A stretch of DNA of 64,000 nt. It comes from Molanna angustata (Eukaryota; Arthropoda; Insecta; Trichoptera; Molannidae). Shown one piece after another: positions 52,917 through 63,311 of the stretch. The translations under genes were made by a program, and so were the position numbers. Location: contig OY754990.1 of assembly GCA_963576475.1 (NCBI GenBank), forward strand, positions 16,318,206 through 16,382,205, in the 5' to 3' direction. Numbering within the stretch: position 1 is the first letter of the stretch; every line of letters starts with the position of its first letter. The notes under the pieces are model-generated. The model searched no databases. It was not told the DNA's origin and saw nothing but the letters and a program-made list of their open reading frames with translations.

Positions 52917-53924
52917 ATGGCACCTTTAAAATGTAGCCAATGTGAAAATAGCCTGTCACCGACTAAATCGCTCAAATGTTCCAGATGCTATCAAACTTAC
53001 CATTATTCCTGCGTCGGCACAACACAGGACAACTACAAAAAAATGTCTCGAATTAGGAGAGACCAATGGAAGTGTGGTACATGTATGAGGGAGGATCCAA
53101 GATCGGCCTCGGAGGAGGATCCTCGTCGGTCTCGGCAAAGCTCGCTCGCATCGCTGAATATTGCGTCGCCGTCGGGTGAGTCGATGCCAGCAGGTGTCGA
53201 TGTACTGGGGGAGCTAAGGATGATTCGACTGGAACTGTTGGCGTTGGGGCCTCTTGGCTCCAAAATGGAAGACCTCCATAGGGAGCTGAGCGAATTCAAG
53301 GCCTCCACTGCTTCCTGTAATCTACGATTGGATGTCATTGAAGAGGAGGTGGAAAGGCTAAGGTCGGATGTTTCCCAGGTAACCTTGTTGAGAGACAGGA
53401 TAGACGAAATGGAGCGACAACTGGGTGAGATGGGACACAAACAACACGTCATTGAACAATCATCAAAAATAAATAATTTGGAAATAGTTGGTGTGCCCGA
53501 AAGTCCGGCAAAGACGCCACTGGATATTGTCTCTTCACTAGCCGGCGTATTGGGCGTTAACTTGTCTCCGGCTGACGTCGTGTTTAGCACCAGAACGGCG
53601 CACAAATCAAATCAACCAAATCGCCCTCGAACAATTATCGCTCAATTTGCGGACAATAAGATAAAGAATAACTTGTTGGCGGCCATACGTAAGGTAAAAG
53701 GCATAAAGGCTGACAGACTAGGGTATAAGGAATCGTGTCCAATATATCTAAATGAGCATCTTACATCATACAACAAGTTCATATTATACAAGACAAAGGA
53801 AATTACAAACTCAAAAAAGTACGAATTTGTATGGACAAGAAAATGCCGAATATTTGTGAGGAAAAACCGTACTTCCCCAGCTATCCACATTGGAACGGAA
53901 AGGGACCTACAAAGGATTACATGA
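52917..53924 (+). CDS. LINE ORF1 with PHD-like finger and coiled coil
   Basis: 336 residues from ATG 52917 (ACCATGG context, preferred over upstream non-ATG codons). The N-terminal C4HC3 finger, residues 6-55, is CSQCENSL, CSRCYQTYHYSC, CGTCMRED. A Ser/Arg-rich linker, then a coiled coil (DLHRELSEFKAST, VIEEEVERLRSDVSQV, RIDEMERQLGEM), an FP/RRM-like core (NNLEIVGVPESPAKTPLDIV) and a C-terminal domain (IYLNEHLTSYNKFI, YEFVWTRKCRIFVRKN). Acts as an RNA chaperone or packaging protein of the element. Intact. Confidence 0.88.
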   Translation: MAPLKCSQCENSLSPTKSLKCSRCYQTYHYSCVGTTQDNYKKMSRIRRDQWKCGTCMREDPRSASEEDPRRSRQSSLASLNIASPSGESMPAGVDVLGELRMIRLELLALGPLGSKMEDLHRELSEFKASTASCNLRLDVIEEEVERLRSDVSQVTLLRDRIDEMERQLGEMGHKQHVIEQSSKINNLEIVGVPESPAKTPLDIVSSLAGVLGVNLSPADVVFSTRTAHKSNQPNRPRTIIAQFADNKIKNNLLAAIRKVKGIKADRLGYKESCPIYLNEHLTSYNKFILYKTKEITNSKKYEFVWTRKCRIFVRKNRTSPAIHIGTERDLQRIT

Positions 53925-54628
53925 GAACAACGATCTATCCTGCTGTGAATTGGTACCGAAACTGTGCTTTTCCCCCGGACTGTCTCGAAGTTCAATGTCG
54001 TATAAAAAAATACACGAAAATTCTGTTCACATTCCCTTTCCAACTCTACCGTACCATATCCCCATCTCTCTTAGTAACCATCACTGTCTTTGTACCGAAC
54101 CCTACTTACCCAAGTTTTATATTGATGCTCTTAATTTTTAATTGCAATAGTGTTGATTTGATCCCGGCCGTGTTTGTAGTTATGGTGTTTATCAAAATTA
54201 TCTTATTTATGTTTTAAAGACTTATGTACTATTGATAATGATTATTTTATTATTTTGTGATGGAGCTACCTTGATAGACTTATTACTTTGTGTTATAGCT
54301 TCTTCACTATATACTGTACAGAACTCTATTTCTTATTTTTTAAAAACTTACATGTGCTTTTATTTACTTTCATATACTATAATAATATTGCTTATACGAT
54401 TACTTTATGATATAACTGCCTCACTTAACATGACACTCATTCGATGTGAATATATAAAATCTTTATACCTCTTGCAGAACTGTCTTATATTCACTTTAAA
54501 AACTGAGAAAAATTTAGTATCATTCACTATTTTATTATTATTACATCTCATTACAAGTAGGGAAATGATGATTGGAATGAAGCTGATTGGTATATTTAGT
54601 AAAATTGGTAAACTTGATGATTTGAAAA
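53925..54628 (+). other. ORF1-ORF2 spacer of the LINE
   Basis: About 700 bp, AT-rich, with short frames rich in Leu, Ile and Phe on both strands that look like composition effects. No domain is recognised. Confidence 0.5.
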
Positions 54629-57595
54629 ATGGATAGTCTACAAACCGAAATTGAAAACCTGCAACTGATAGAAAGTAACAGCATAACAAACTCCGAAAAT
54701 TTCCAAAATACCTTTTCAGATGAAAATTCGTTGAAAGTTATTAATACGAATATTCGTAGTATCTGGAAGAACTTCAACGAATTTTTCATCTTCTACCATC
54801 AGTTAATAATTAAACCTGATGTTATAATATTAACAGAGTGCTGGCTAGGTGAAAGTGATACTCCACCACAGATACAAGAATACGATTCCTTCCTTAGCCA
54901 TAACCATGCAAATAGATCTGATGGAGTAGTTGTATATGCTAGACGAGCACTCAAACCAACCCGTAAGACTTCATACTTGCAGGATGCAAGTCATGTGTTG
55001 ATAGCTATTGAAGAAAAGAAGGTGGTTATACTGGCAACATATAGATCCCCAAGCTACAGCGACCCTACACTTTTCTTAAATACATTAGACCAGTGTTTGA
55101 GTGAACTTAAGGGTAATTCCAACATAATTTTTGCTGGAGATATTAATATAAATATTCTTGATGCACGTAATGAAATAACAAATAGCTATCTCGAAATAAT
55201 GTGTGAACTAGGTCTTGCTTCAGCAATAAATGACCCTACTAGAGTCACCCATAACAATGCATCTTGTATTGATCACATATTTGTAAATACTAAAATGAAA
55301 GTTAAATCCAACACTGTTCACAGCAGCATTACAGATCACTTTATCACAACTGTAGAGTTATACACAGAGTCAAAATATAAAAATGATACAAGACGATATA
55401 TTAATGTAACTAACTACAAATCTCTAATAAATGTGTTGAAACAAGAGACGTGGCAAGCTGTTTATGACACAAGTGATCCAAATATTGCGCTCAATAATTT
55501 TCTATCTACTCTGGATAAATGACTCAAAAATCATACGTCAGTCAAAATTATTAATCATAGAACTCTTAAAATAAAACCTTGGATTACAGACGGTATTGTA
55601 AAGGCTATACACAAGAGAAACAAATTACATAAGCAAGCTCAAAGATTCCCTAATAATTACGCTTTACAATTATACTACAAACAATACAGAAATACTTGCT
55701 CTAATATTATAAAGAAAACAAGACAAGACTACTATAAAGAAAAGATACACCAGAGCACAAATAAGTCTAAAACAATATGGAATATAGTAAGAGATAACTT
55801 TGGGCATAAGAAGGATCAGAAAAGAGTGGAGAAAATTAGGAACGGAAATGAAATTATTGAAAACGAACAGAAAATAGCTGACATATTGAATAATTACTTC
55901 ACAAATATTGGAGACAACCTGGCCGAACACCTAATGAACACAATAAACAAAAATGAGAATGATCTTGTAAACAATCTAATAAATGAAAATGAGGTTCACA
56001 TTAGATTTGATTTCTTAACTGTAATGATAGAACAGGCCAAGACAGTTATTAAAACGCTACGTAATGACTGTGCACTTGGACTAGATGGTATCAGTACCAA
56101 ACTACTGAAACAAACTGTGGATTATATCTCGAAACCACTAACATATGCTATAAACTTAAGTGTATCCCAAGGAATATTTCCTGATCATCTAAAACAAGGC
56201 CTCATAACTCCCATTTATAAGGGCGAAGATCACCAAAATCCTAAAAATTATAGACCAATAACCCTGCTCAATACAATATCTAAAATCTACGAAAAAATCG
56301 CCAACCAACAACTGATGACTTTTTTAGATTCTAACCATCTACTATCTAACGATCAATACGGCTTTAGAGGGGGTAGAGGTACAACGGATGCTATAAAGGA
56401 ACTCACAGGATATTTAGCAAAGGAAATGGATAATGGACGAAAGTGCTTAGCTATATACTTAGATTTGACGAAAGCATTCGATACGGTATCCCATGTGATA
56501 TTACTAAAAAAGCTGGATAACATAGGAATAAGAGATAACGGACTCCATTGGTTTAAGAGTTATCTTTCTAATAGGCAACAAATGGTCAAAATTGGACAGA
56601 GTAAGAGTGATTCGAAAACAGTTCGATTTGGAGTGCCACAAGGCAGCGTCCTGGGACCCACTTTATTCCTTGTCTATATTAACGAATTATTAAAAAAAAT
56701 CCAAACCGGCAAAGTTATTGCCTTTGCTGATGACACAGTGCTCACATATAGCTCCGAACTATGGGAGACTACATTTGAGAGGGCACGTAGTGAGTTGTGT
56801 GGGGTAAAAGACTGGATGGACTATAACTTACTTACTATTAATACTACGAAGACAGAGTATATGACCTTTAGTATTACCACTAGAACACAACCACAATATG
56901 ACCAGACCTTAACAATACATAACTGCAGAACTTTGACAAACTGCCAATGTTTACCACTGAAAAGAGTCCCCAAGTACAAATACTTAGGAATATACATTGA
57001 CGAAAATTTACGATGGCAAGACCATATAGAACACCAAACTAATAAATGTAGAAAAATGACTTATGTTTTTAGAATGCTACGAGATATGTTGGAAACTAAT
57101 ATACTACGAACAATCTACTTTGCACTTGTACAAACAACATTGGAATATGGAATTATAGGCTGGGGAGGAATGGCAAAAACAATTTTAGAACCACTAGAAA
57201 GAATACAACGTTCAATAATAAAAATTATGTATAAAAAACCTTAAAGATACTCCACGGACCAAATTTACACAGACAGTGGTTTTTTAGATATTAGACAATT
57301 ATACATGAAAAGTATAATGACCTATCTTCATAAACATATGACGGAATTCTTACCTGACTACGTTTTCTCCAACAGTACTCGAAATAGACTACAGATAAGA
57401 CCTCCACTAATAAGGACGACTTTTGCCCAGCGACATTACCCTTTTCTTGCTCCTAGACTCTACAATAAAATATTACCTGACATTGAACACAATATCTCAA
57501 GCGACGAAACAAACTTCAAAAAACTGGTAATTGATTGGCTGAAAAGAAATGGTAGAATACAATCTGCTCATGTCTTATTAAATATCCTAACATAG
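54629..57595 (+). pseudogene. LINE ORF2 with two in-frame stops
   Basis: One frame from ATG 54629 to 57595, broken only by TGA at 55520-55522 and TAA at 57242-57244. Endonuclease (about 35-250): NTNIRSIWKN, LTECWLGES, YRSPSYSDP, FAGDININILD, SSITDHFI. Linker KPWITDGIVKAIHKRNKLHK. RT: LGLDGISTKLLK, YRPITLLNTISKIYE, QYGFRGGRGTTDAI, YLDLTKAFDTVSH, GVPQGSVLGPTLF, AFADDTVLTY and KYLGIYIDENLRWQDH. The C-terminal tail FLAPRLYNKILPDI is in frame after the second stop. Active-site residues are present. About 988 codons in total. Confidence 0.88.
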
Positions 57596-57699
57596 TTCAC
57601 TGCTCTGTGCCTTCATAACCTGAAAATCTTTGCCGCAGCTTGGTTCCATCAAACGTTTCCACTACAATTAAATAAATAAATAAATAAATAAATAAACAT

Positions 57700-57860
57700 T
57701 TATTGAGACAAAAAAGAAGTTTGCATAAAAAAACACAGACATATAAAAATTAAAATACAGAAAAACAACCTTTCTGACTCAAAAGGACCATGCTCAGCTA
57801 TGTTGCTGGAAGGCAAGCCCCCCAGCAGCTGATTTTCAGCATGATCCAAAATATTATCAT
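57700..57860 (-). mobile_element. LINE 3' UTR fragment (minus), tail-to-tail
   Basis: GCTCAGCTATGTTGCTGGAA, GCAGCTGATTTTCAGCATG resemble the 3' UTR at 15795-15865 of a minus LINE. It starts at the AAAT tail of the plus-strand LINE, so the two 3' ends meet. No coding portion remains. Confidence 0.5.
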
Positions 57861-57944
57861 TTATTTCATAATTATATGGACTAAAATAAAATGAGAGTTC
57901 ACGGTAAATTTTCTGATTCTTTTTCTTTCCTGTTTATGTTTATT

Positions 57945-58030
57945 TATTTATTTAAAACACTTATTGTACATGTACATTACTTAATAGCTAGTACAAATGG
58001 CGGACTTATTGCCTAACGGCAATTTGATTA
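57945..58030 (-). mobile_element. LINE 3' end (GGCAATAAG family), minus
   Basis: TTTATTTATTTATTTAAAAC then CTAGTACAAATGGCGGACTT ATTGCCTAACGGCAAT is the inverse of the 3' UTR end at 28310-28405. 58030-58250 holds AT-rich DNA with a TTTCATTTCATTTCATTTAA repeat at 58231-58255. Confidence 0.55.
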
Positions 58031-58252
58031 TGTCTGTTATATTTCAAAAACATGTAACCACTGGGCAAATTGAAACAGTACTGCCTCAGAACAGACTTGT
58101 CTAGTGAGGCAGTAAATTTCCAAATACGAAAAATTATATATAAGTACTATGTTTATAAGTATATATTTTTTTTTAAAATATAGCTATTTTTTGTTATTGT
58201 TTTCATATATATATGTGTAAATGGAAATAAATAATTTCATTTCATTTCATTT

Positions 58253-58357
58253 AATTTAATTTATAATTCAATTTATAAAGCAACTCGCTCACGCGAGTCG
58301 CTATTATTATTATACACAAACTTAAACCTAACATAAGAATGCAGAAAAGAAACTCAT
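58253..58357 (+). repeat. Repeat X, copy 4 (3' part only)
   Basis: Carries the second half of repeat X (TTATAAAGCAACTCGCTCAC, AACTTAAACCTAACATAAGA, GAAACTCATG), cut before the terminal GGGCTAGACG. Confidence 0.75.
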
Positions 58358-58369
58358 GCGCATAAAGAG

Positions 58370-58560
58370 ATCACGTAAACCAGCCGATGACAGGTCGTAA
58401 GCCCTGTAGGTGCCTTGATTTCCCGGTTCTCCTACAGTAAATATTCCAACTTCGTCTCTATTGAGATAATTAAAAATCTGTTAAAAAATATCTTTGACTC
58501 CCGACAGGGAAAAAATCCAATGTTTGCGCATATGCAATAATAAAAAAAAAATATTCGAAA
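58370..58560. repeat. Repeat shared with 43139-43460
   Basis: GATCACGTAAACCAGCCGAT, GACAGGTCGTAAGCCCTGTA, ACTTCGTCTCTATTGAGAT and TTTGACTCCCGACAGGG are continuous here. At 43139-43460 the first half occurs inverted and the second half direct. A fragment of the first part is duplicated at 63427-63465. Confidence 0.7.
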
Positions 58561-58734
58561 ACAAAAATTATTTATATTTCCTTCTTCTATTAGCTCAGTA
58601 CACACAGAGGCAAACGAGTAAACCTAAAGTGAAAAGAGATGCGATATATATTTCTGACTCTGACTGAACAAAACGTGCCAAAACCGTGTTGGCAAGTACT
58701 TAGAAGAAAGTCGACCCCCCCTGGCAAATTAAGG

Positions 58735-58840
58735 GCAATAAGAATTAAGTGAGGTATGCGCCTTATTAATGTTTTCATCACAAAAGAAGGCATTTTGACT
58801 AACACAATACGTCCGAACACTACGATATCTTGCGTGCAAC
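58735..58840. repeat. Repeat Y, uninterrupted copy
   Basis: GAATTAAGTGAGGTATGCGC, AATGTTTTCATCAC, AAGGCATTTTGACTAACAC and AATACGTCCGAACACTAC run without interruption. The copy at 59380-59672 is split by a 190-bp fold-back element after TTTTGACT. The first 20 bases also separate repeat X copies 2 and 3. Confidence 0.75.
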
Positions 58841-58852
58841 TAAAGTGCGATA

Positions 58853-59368
58853 GTAGCGTCTAGCCACTAGAGTCTACAATCCGCATCTACCCTTTTGCAT
58901 TCTGTTTCCGGTTGGCTCTCTGATTGGTTGAGATCACGTAGTATTAAGTCAAATGAGCTGTGAAATTTTATATAAAATGCGAAAAATTAAAAGAACATAC
59001 ATATTTAATTTATAATTCAATTTATAAAGCAACTCGCTCACGCGAGTCGCTATTATTATTATACACAAACTTAAACCTAACCTAATAATGCAGAAAAGAA
59101 AAGCTGGGGCTAGACGCTACTCGTCTAGCCCATGAGTTTCTTTTCTGCATTCTTAGGTTAGGTTTAAGTTTGTGTATAATAATAATAGCGACTCGCGTGA
59201 GCGAGTTGCTTTATAAATTGAATTATAAATTAAATATATAATATTCTTTTTTCGCATTTAATATAAAATTTCACAGCTCATTTGACTTAATACTACGAGA
59301 TCTCAACCAATCAGAGAGCCAACCGGAAACAGAATGCAAACGGGTAGACTCGTAGTGTAGACTCTAGT
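58853..59368. repeat. Inverted dimer of repeat X
   Basis: Copy 5 (58867-59121, plus) meets copy 6 (59122-59367, inverted) head-on at GGGCTAGACGCTACTCGTCTAGCCC, giving a palindrome with arms of about 250 bp. AAGTGCGATA flanks it at 58843-58852 and 59369-59378. A 14-bp inverted stub of the X end (AGTAGCGTCTAGCC) precedes copy 5. Confidence 0.85.
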
Positions 59369-59440
59369 AAGTGCGATAAGAATTAAGTGAGGTATGCGCC
59401 TAATTAATGTTTTCATCACACAAGAAGGCATTTTGACTGG

Positions 59441-59630
59441 AGGGCATTTCACACTACGGAATATATATTACATTCAAAGTCATAAATTGATATCGCTCAC
59501 CGTACTTTTAAATGGGACTGTTCACACTGAATATTTTGTCTCAGTGTGAACAGTCCCATTTAAAAGTACGGTGAGCGATATCAATTTATGACTTTGAATG
59601 TAATATATATTCCGCAGTGAGAAAGCACCT
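59441..59630. mobile_element. 190-bp fold-back MITE inside repeat Y
   Basis: Terminal repeats AGGGCATTTCACACTACGGA and, inverted, AGGTGCTTTCTCACTGCGGA. The inner arms are almost perfectly complementary for about 70 bp (AATATATATTACATTCAAAG through AATGGGACTGTTCACACTGA) with a loop of about 10 nt. The empty site at 58791-58810 (TTTTGACTAACACAAT) shows it is an insertion. A TA target with one substitution in the left copy is the best reading. Confidence 0.85.
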
Positions 59631-59679
59631 TAACACAATACGTCCGAACACTACAACATCTTGCGCACATAACACATAT

Positions 59680-59976
59680 GCAGGGAAGAATGACAACTCC
59701 ATACAAAATATATGCATACACCAAGCGACGCTAGCGCCTCAGTTGGTGCCATCACGAAACAAAAATATGGCGGCATTTGGAACGCCCCTTTTATATTAGA
59801 TATTTTTAATTAATTTTTATTATTGTGAATAGGTTTATAATTAAAAAAATATACATTTTAAACATATTTTATTTTCTAAAGAAGTACATACATTACAGGT
59901 CAAAATTACGAGCAATTCAATTTAAAATAACATATAGTAAGGTAATTTAGTAAGTATTAAAAATTATATATTATGT
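59680..59976. repeat. Paralogous segments a and c, then AT-rich DNA
   Basis: 59680-59772 matches 50005-50097, and 59795-59834 matches 51023-51070. From 59835 to 59976 no feature is recognised. Confidence 0.65.
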
Positions 59977-59990
59977 ATAGCAAGGCACAG

Positions 59991-62900
59991 GGGTTCGAAT
60001 GGTTGGTAGGGTCTCGGAGGTGCATGCTCTGCTGAAGGGTAGGTACCAATAAATCCCGACTAACGCCATGTTGCACGACATCAGCAACACTACCAGCAAG
60101 CCCGACTCGCTAGCGTCCACGTCGCGAACCCTAGTAATGTGACCTACTATAATGATAGTGGGTCACAGCTGATAGCTGAGAGGGCGAAGGCGAGCCTTCG
60201 GCGCCTGAAATCCGGAACCACTCAGCTAAGGGACGGAAAACCCCTACAGAAAAACCCTGGTCCTCCTGGTAGGGGGTTGGGCGTGAGGCAAACAACCTCA
60301 CCCTAGAAAAAGACATCCGTTACGAAAAATCCAAGGGGCCTCGGACATTATGGTAACAAACTTGGTAGACCCGGCAATGGTAAAATGGACTATGAGCTAC
60401 GAATCGGAACCTGGAATGTACTCTCATTATATAGGCCAGGTAGACTTAAGCTGCTAACAGACACCCTGTCAATGTATAAGATTGATGTCGCCGCCTTGCA
60501 AGAAATTAGATGGACTGGCAGTGGAATAATGGACAAGAGAGAGTGCACAATGTACTATAGCTGTCATGAGAAATATCACGCATTTGGAACAGGATTTATT
60601 GTGGCTAAGAATAGAAAACACCTAGTTATAGATTTTCAGCCTATTAGTGAAAGACTATGTACAATGAGAATTAGAGGAAAGTTTTTCAACTACAGTATTG
60701 TTAACGTACATGCCCCAACAGAGGATAAGAGTGATGATGAAAAGGATGAATTTTACGAACTTCTTGATGAAGTATGGAACAAATGCCCAAAGCATGACAT
60801 TAAAATCATCATAGGAGATTTCAATGCGAAAGTTGGAACCGAGTCTGCATATCGACCTACTATTGGTAATTATAGTCTACATAATGAATGTAATGAGAAT
60901 GGAACCCGCTTAGTGTCATTTGCAGCAGCCAAAGGTATGGTTATAGGTGGAACGTTGTTTAATCACAAGAATATACACAAGGCCACATGGAGATCACCTG
61001 ATGGCCACACCCGCAACCAGATTGACCACATATTGATCGACAAGAGACACGTAGCTGTAGAGGTGCAAATGTAGACTCGGATCACTATCTTGTAATAGCC
61101 AAACTCCGAGCACGCATATCGAATGCCAAGAAAGGTAAACAAACAAAAGTGGGGAAATTTAATACTGACAAACTGAAGAATAAAGAAGATGCGGACTCGT
61201 ACCGCCAAAATTTGGCAGAAAAAATCGAGAGCGTCATGCAAAATAACACAACCATAAATGAAAAGTGGAAGCAGTGCAGAGAACTCATTGTGAAAACTGC
61301 TGAGAACACCCTAGGATATCACACCAGAAATAAGAGAAATGAATGGTTTGATGATGAATGCCGAACAATTACCGATAAAAAAGAATGCAGCCTATCACAC
61401 TATGATAAATAAACACTCTACTAGAGCAGCAACTGAAGCTTACCAAATGCTACGAAGAGAGGAGAAAAGGACACATAAAAGAAAGAAGCGTGAATATGAA
61501 AAGACAGAGACCCAAAGAATAGAAGAATTACATCAACAGAATAAAACTCGAGAACTCTACCGGCAAACAAACACACTCAGGAAAGTCTTCAAACCCAAAA
61601 CAACAGCATGCAGAAACAAAGAAGGGCTTATTGTTAGTGATAACGAGAAGGTTCTAGAGAGATGGGTGGAACACTTCAACGAACTACTGAATAGAAACAA
61701 CCAACAGGAAGAAGGCGATCTCTTAATAGAGGAATTACCCAATGACACCGACATATCCGAACCCACATTAACAGAAGTTAAATTAGCCATAAAAAAGTTG
61801 AAGAACAACAAAGCCCCCGGAGAGGACACCATACGTAGTGAATTGTACACACACGCACCGGAATGTTTTACTGAGTTGATCCACCAAATGATATTGGAAG
61901 CGTGGAACACAGAGACCTTACCAGATAATTGGTCCGAAAGTATCCTGTGCCCACTGCATAAAAAAGGAGATCAACTGGAATGTAAAAACTATAGAGGCAT
62001 TACCCTGCTAAACACTGTTTACAAGGTGTTTTCTAATATTCTGTTTTCGAGGCTCTCAGTATACACAAGCAGAATCATAGGAAACTATCAATGCGGATTC
62101 ACACCAGGAAAAGGCACGTCTGACCAGATCCACGGAATAAGGCAGATACTAGAGAAATGCCAAGAATATAACATAGATATGTATCATCTCTTTGTTGATT
62201 TTCGAGCAGCCTATGATAGCATAAATCGAAACGAACTGTATAAGGCGATGATGGAGCTGGGAATACCTCGTGGGTTAATCAGGCTTGTAAGAACAACAAT
62301 GAGTCCAACCATCACCAAAGTTAGAATCGACAAAGACCTCTCTAAACCATTCCAAACATATAACGGCTTGAGACAGGGGGACGCACTGGCATGCCTCTTG
62401 TTCAATATAGCACTAGAAAAGGCAATAAGAGACTCAAATATAGACACTAGAGGCACTATATTCTTCAAGTCTGTCCAGCTTCTAGCCTATGCAGATGATA
62501 TCGACCATAGGAAGATCACTTCAGGCCACCCGCGAGGCATTCTTAGCATTGGAGGAAAGAGCTAGGATGATGGGACTGAGCATAAATGAAGATAAAACTA
62601 AACTAATGATCGCTTCTAAAGCTCTTAACTCGGCTCCCCAGATATTCACAGTCGGAAACTACAATTTTAAAGAGATAAAAGAGTTCACCTACCTCGGCTC
62701 CACAGTGACTAGCGACAATGATACACGAGAAGAAGTTAAAAGAAGAATCATGGCTGCTAATAGATGCTTCTACGCCCTACAAAAGCAGCTAAGGTCAAAA
62801 CTTGTTAGGAGAAACACAAAGATCCTTCTGTACAAAACACTCATCAAGCCAGTCCTCACGTATGCTTCCGAAACCTGGGTGATGACCAAACAAACTGAAG

Positions 62901-63297
62901 GATCCATAGCGGCCTTTGAGAGAAGGATCCTTCGAACGATCTACGGGCCTATAAAAGAGAATAACGGTTGGCGTCGTCGATACAACAGGGAGCTATATGA
63001 GACCTACGGAGAGCCCGATGTGATCAGTTCCATCAAGATAGGGCGCTTAAGATGGGCTGGTCACATAATCCGAATGGACGACGACAACCCCACAAAACGC
63101 CTCACACTCTCTGTGCCACAAGGTCGAAGGAGACCAGGAAGACCAAGGACTCGATGGATAGACAGTGTCGATGCCGATGCTTCCACAATTTATATTAGGA
63201 ACTGGAGAACGAAGGCAACGAATAGACGGGAATGGAGGAGACTCCTGGATTCAGCCAAGGCCCACCCAGGGCTGTCGAGCTTATGATGATGATGATG
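59991..63297 (+). mobile_element. Full-length RTE-clade LINE with target duplication
   Basis: ATAGCAAGGCACAG at 59977-59990 and again at 63298-63311 is a 14-bp target-site duplication. The element starts GGGTTCGAATGGTTGG and ends in a GATGATGATGAT microsatellite directly after the ORF2 stop, as RTE elements do. The 3.3-kb length fits the clade. The GC-richer 5' region (59991-60384) holds no long frame. Three frameshifts disable ORF2. Confidence 0.92.
60385..63286 (+). pseudogene. RTE ORF2: endonuclease and RT, three frameshifts
   Basis: Endonuclease in 60385-61074: RIGTWNVLSL, ALQEIRWTGSG, VNVHAPTEDKSDDEK, IIIGDFNAKVG, NQIDHILID. The frame breaks near 61050; SCRGANVDSDHYL continues it in another frame, through 61149-61412 (RNEWFDDEC). 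It shifts again near 61375 into 61339-62565: LKNNKAPGEDTIRSEL, YRGITLLNTVYKVFS, QCGFTPGKGTSDQI, FVDFRAAYDSINR, NGLRQGDALACLLFN, LAYADDID. Right after YADD it shifts to 62489-63286: MMGLSINEDKTKLM, FTYLGSTVTSDND, and the RTE tail RLRWAGHIIRMDDDNPTKR then GRRRPGRPRTRW, stopping just before the GAT repeat. Catalytic residues are readable. Confidence 0.9.
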
Positions 63298-63311
63298 ATA
63301 GCAAGGCACAG

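Larger units (their letters stand above)
52418..57697 (+). mobile_element. CR1/Jockey-type LINE, near full length
   Basis: Plus-strand element with 5' region, ORF1, ORF2 (endonuclease and RT) and a 3' UTR ending in an AAATAAATAAAT repeat at 57668-57697. The exact 5' edge is uncertain; 52418 is where repeat X stops. ORF1 is open, and ORF2 is interrupted only by two in-frame stops. No target duplication could be identified. Confidence 0.85.

Noticed and set aside
53033..53605. 190-codon minus frame opposite LINE ORF1
   Set aside because: Antisense shadow of an intact ORF1 with clear domain structure.
58590..58820. 76-codon minus frame near repeat Y
   Set aside because: It overlaps repeat Y, whose second copy does not keep the frame open; no domain seen.
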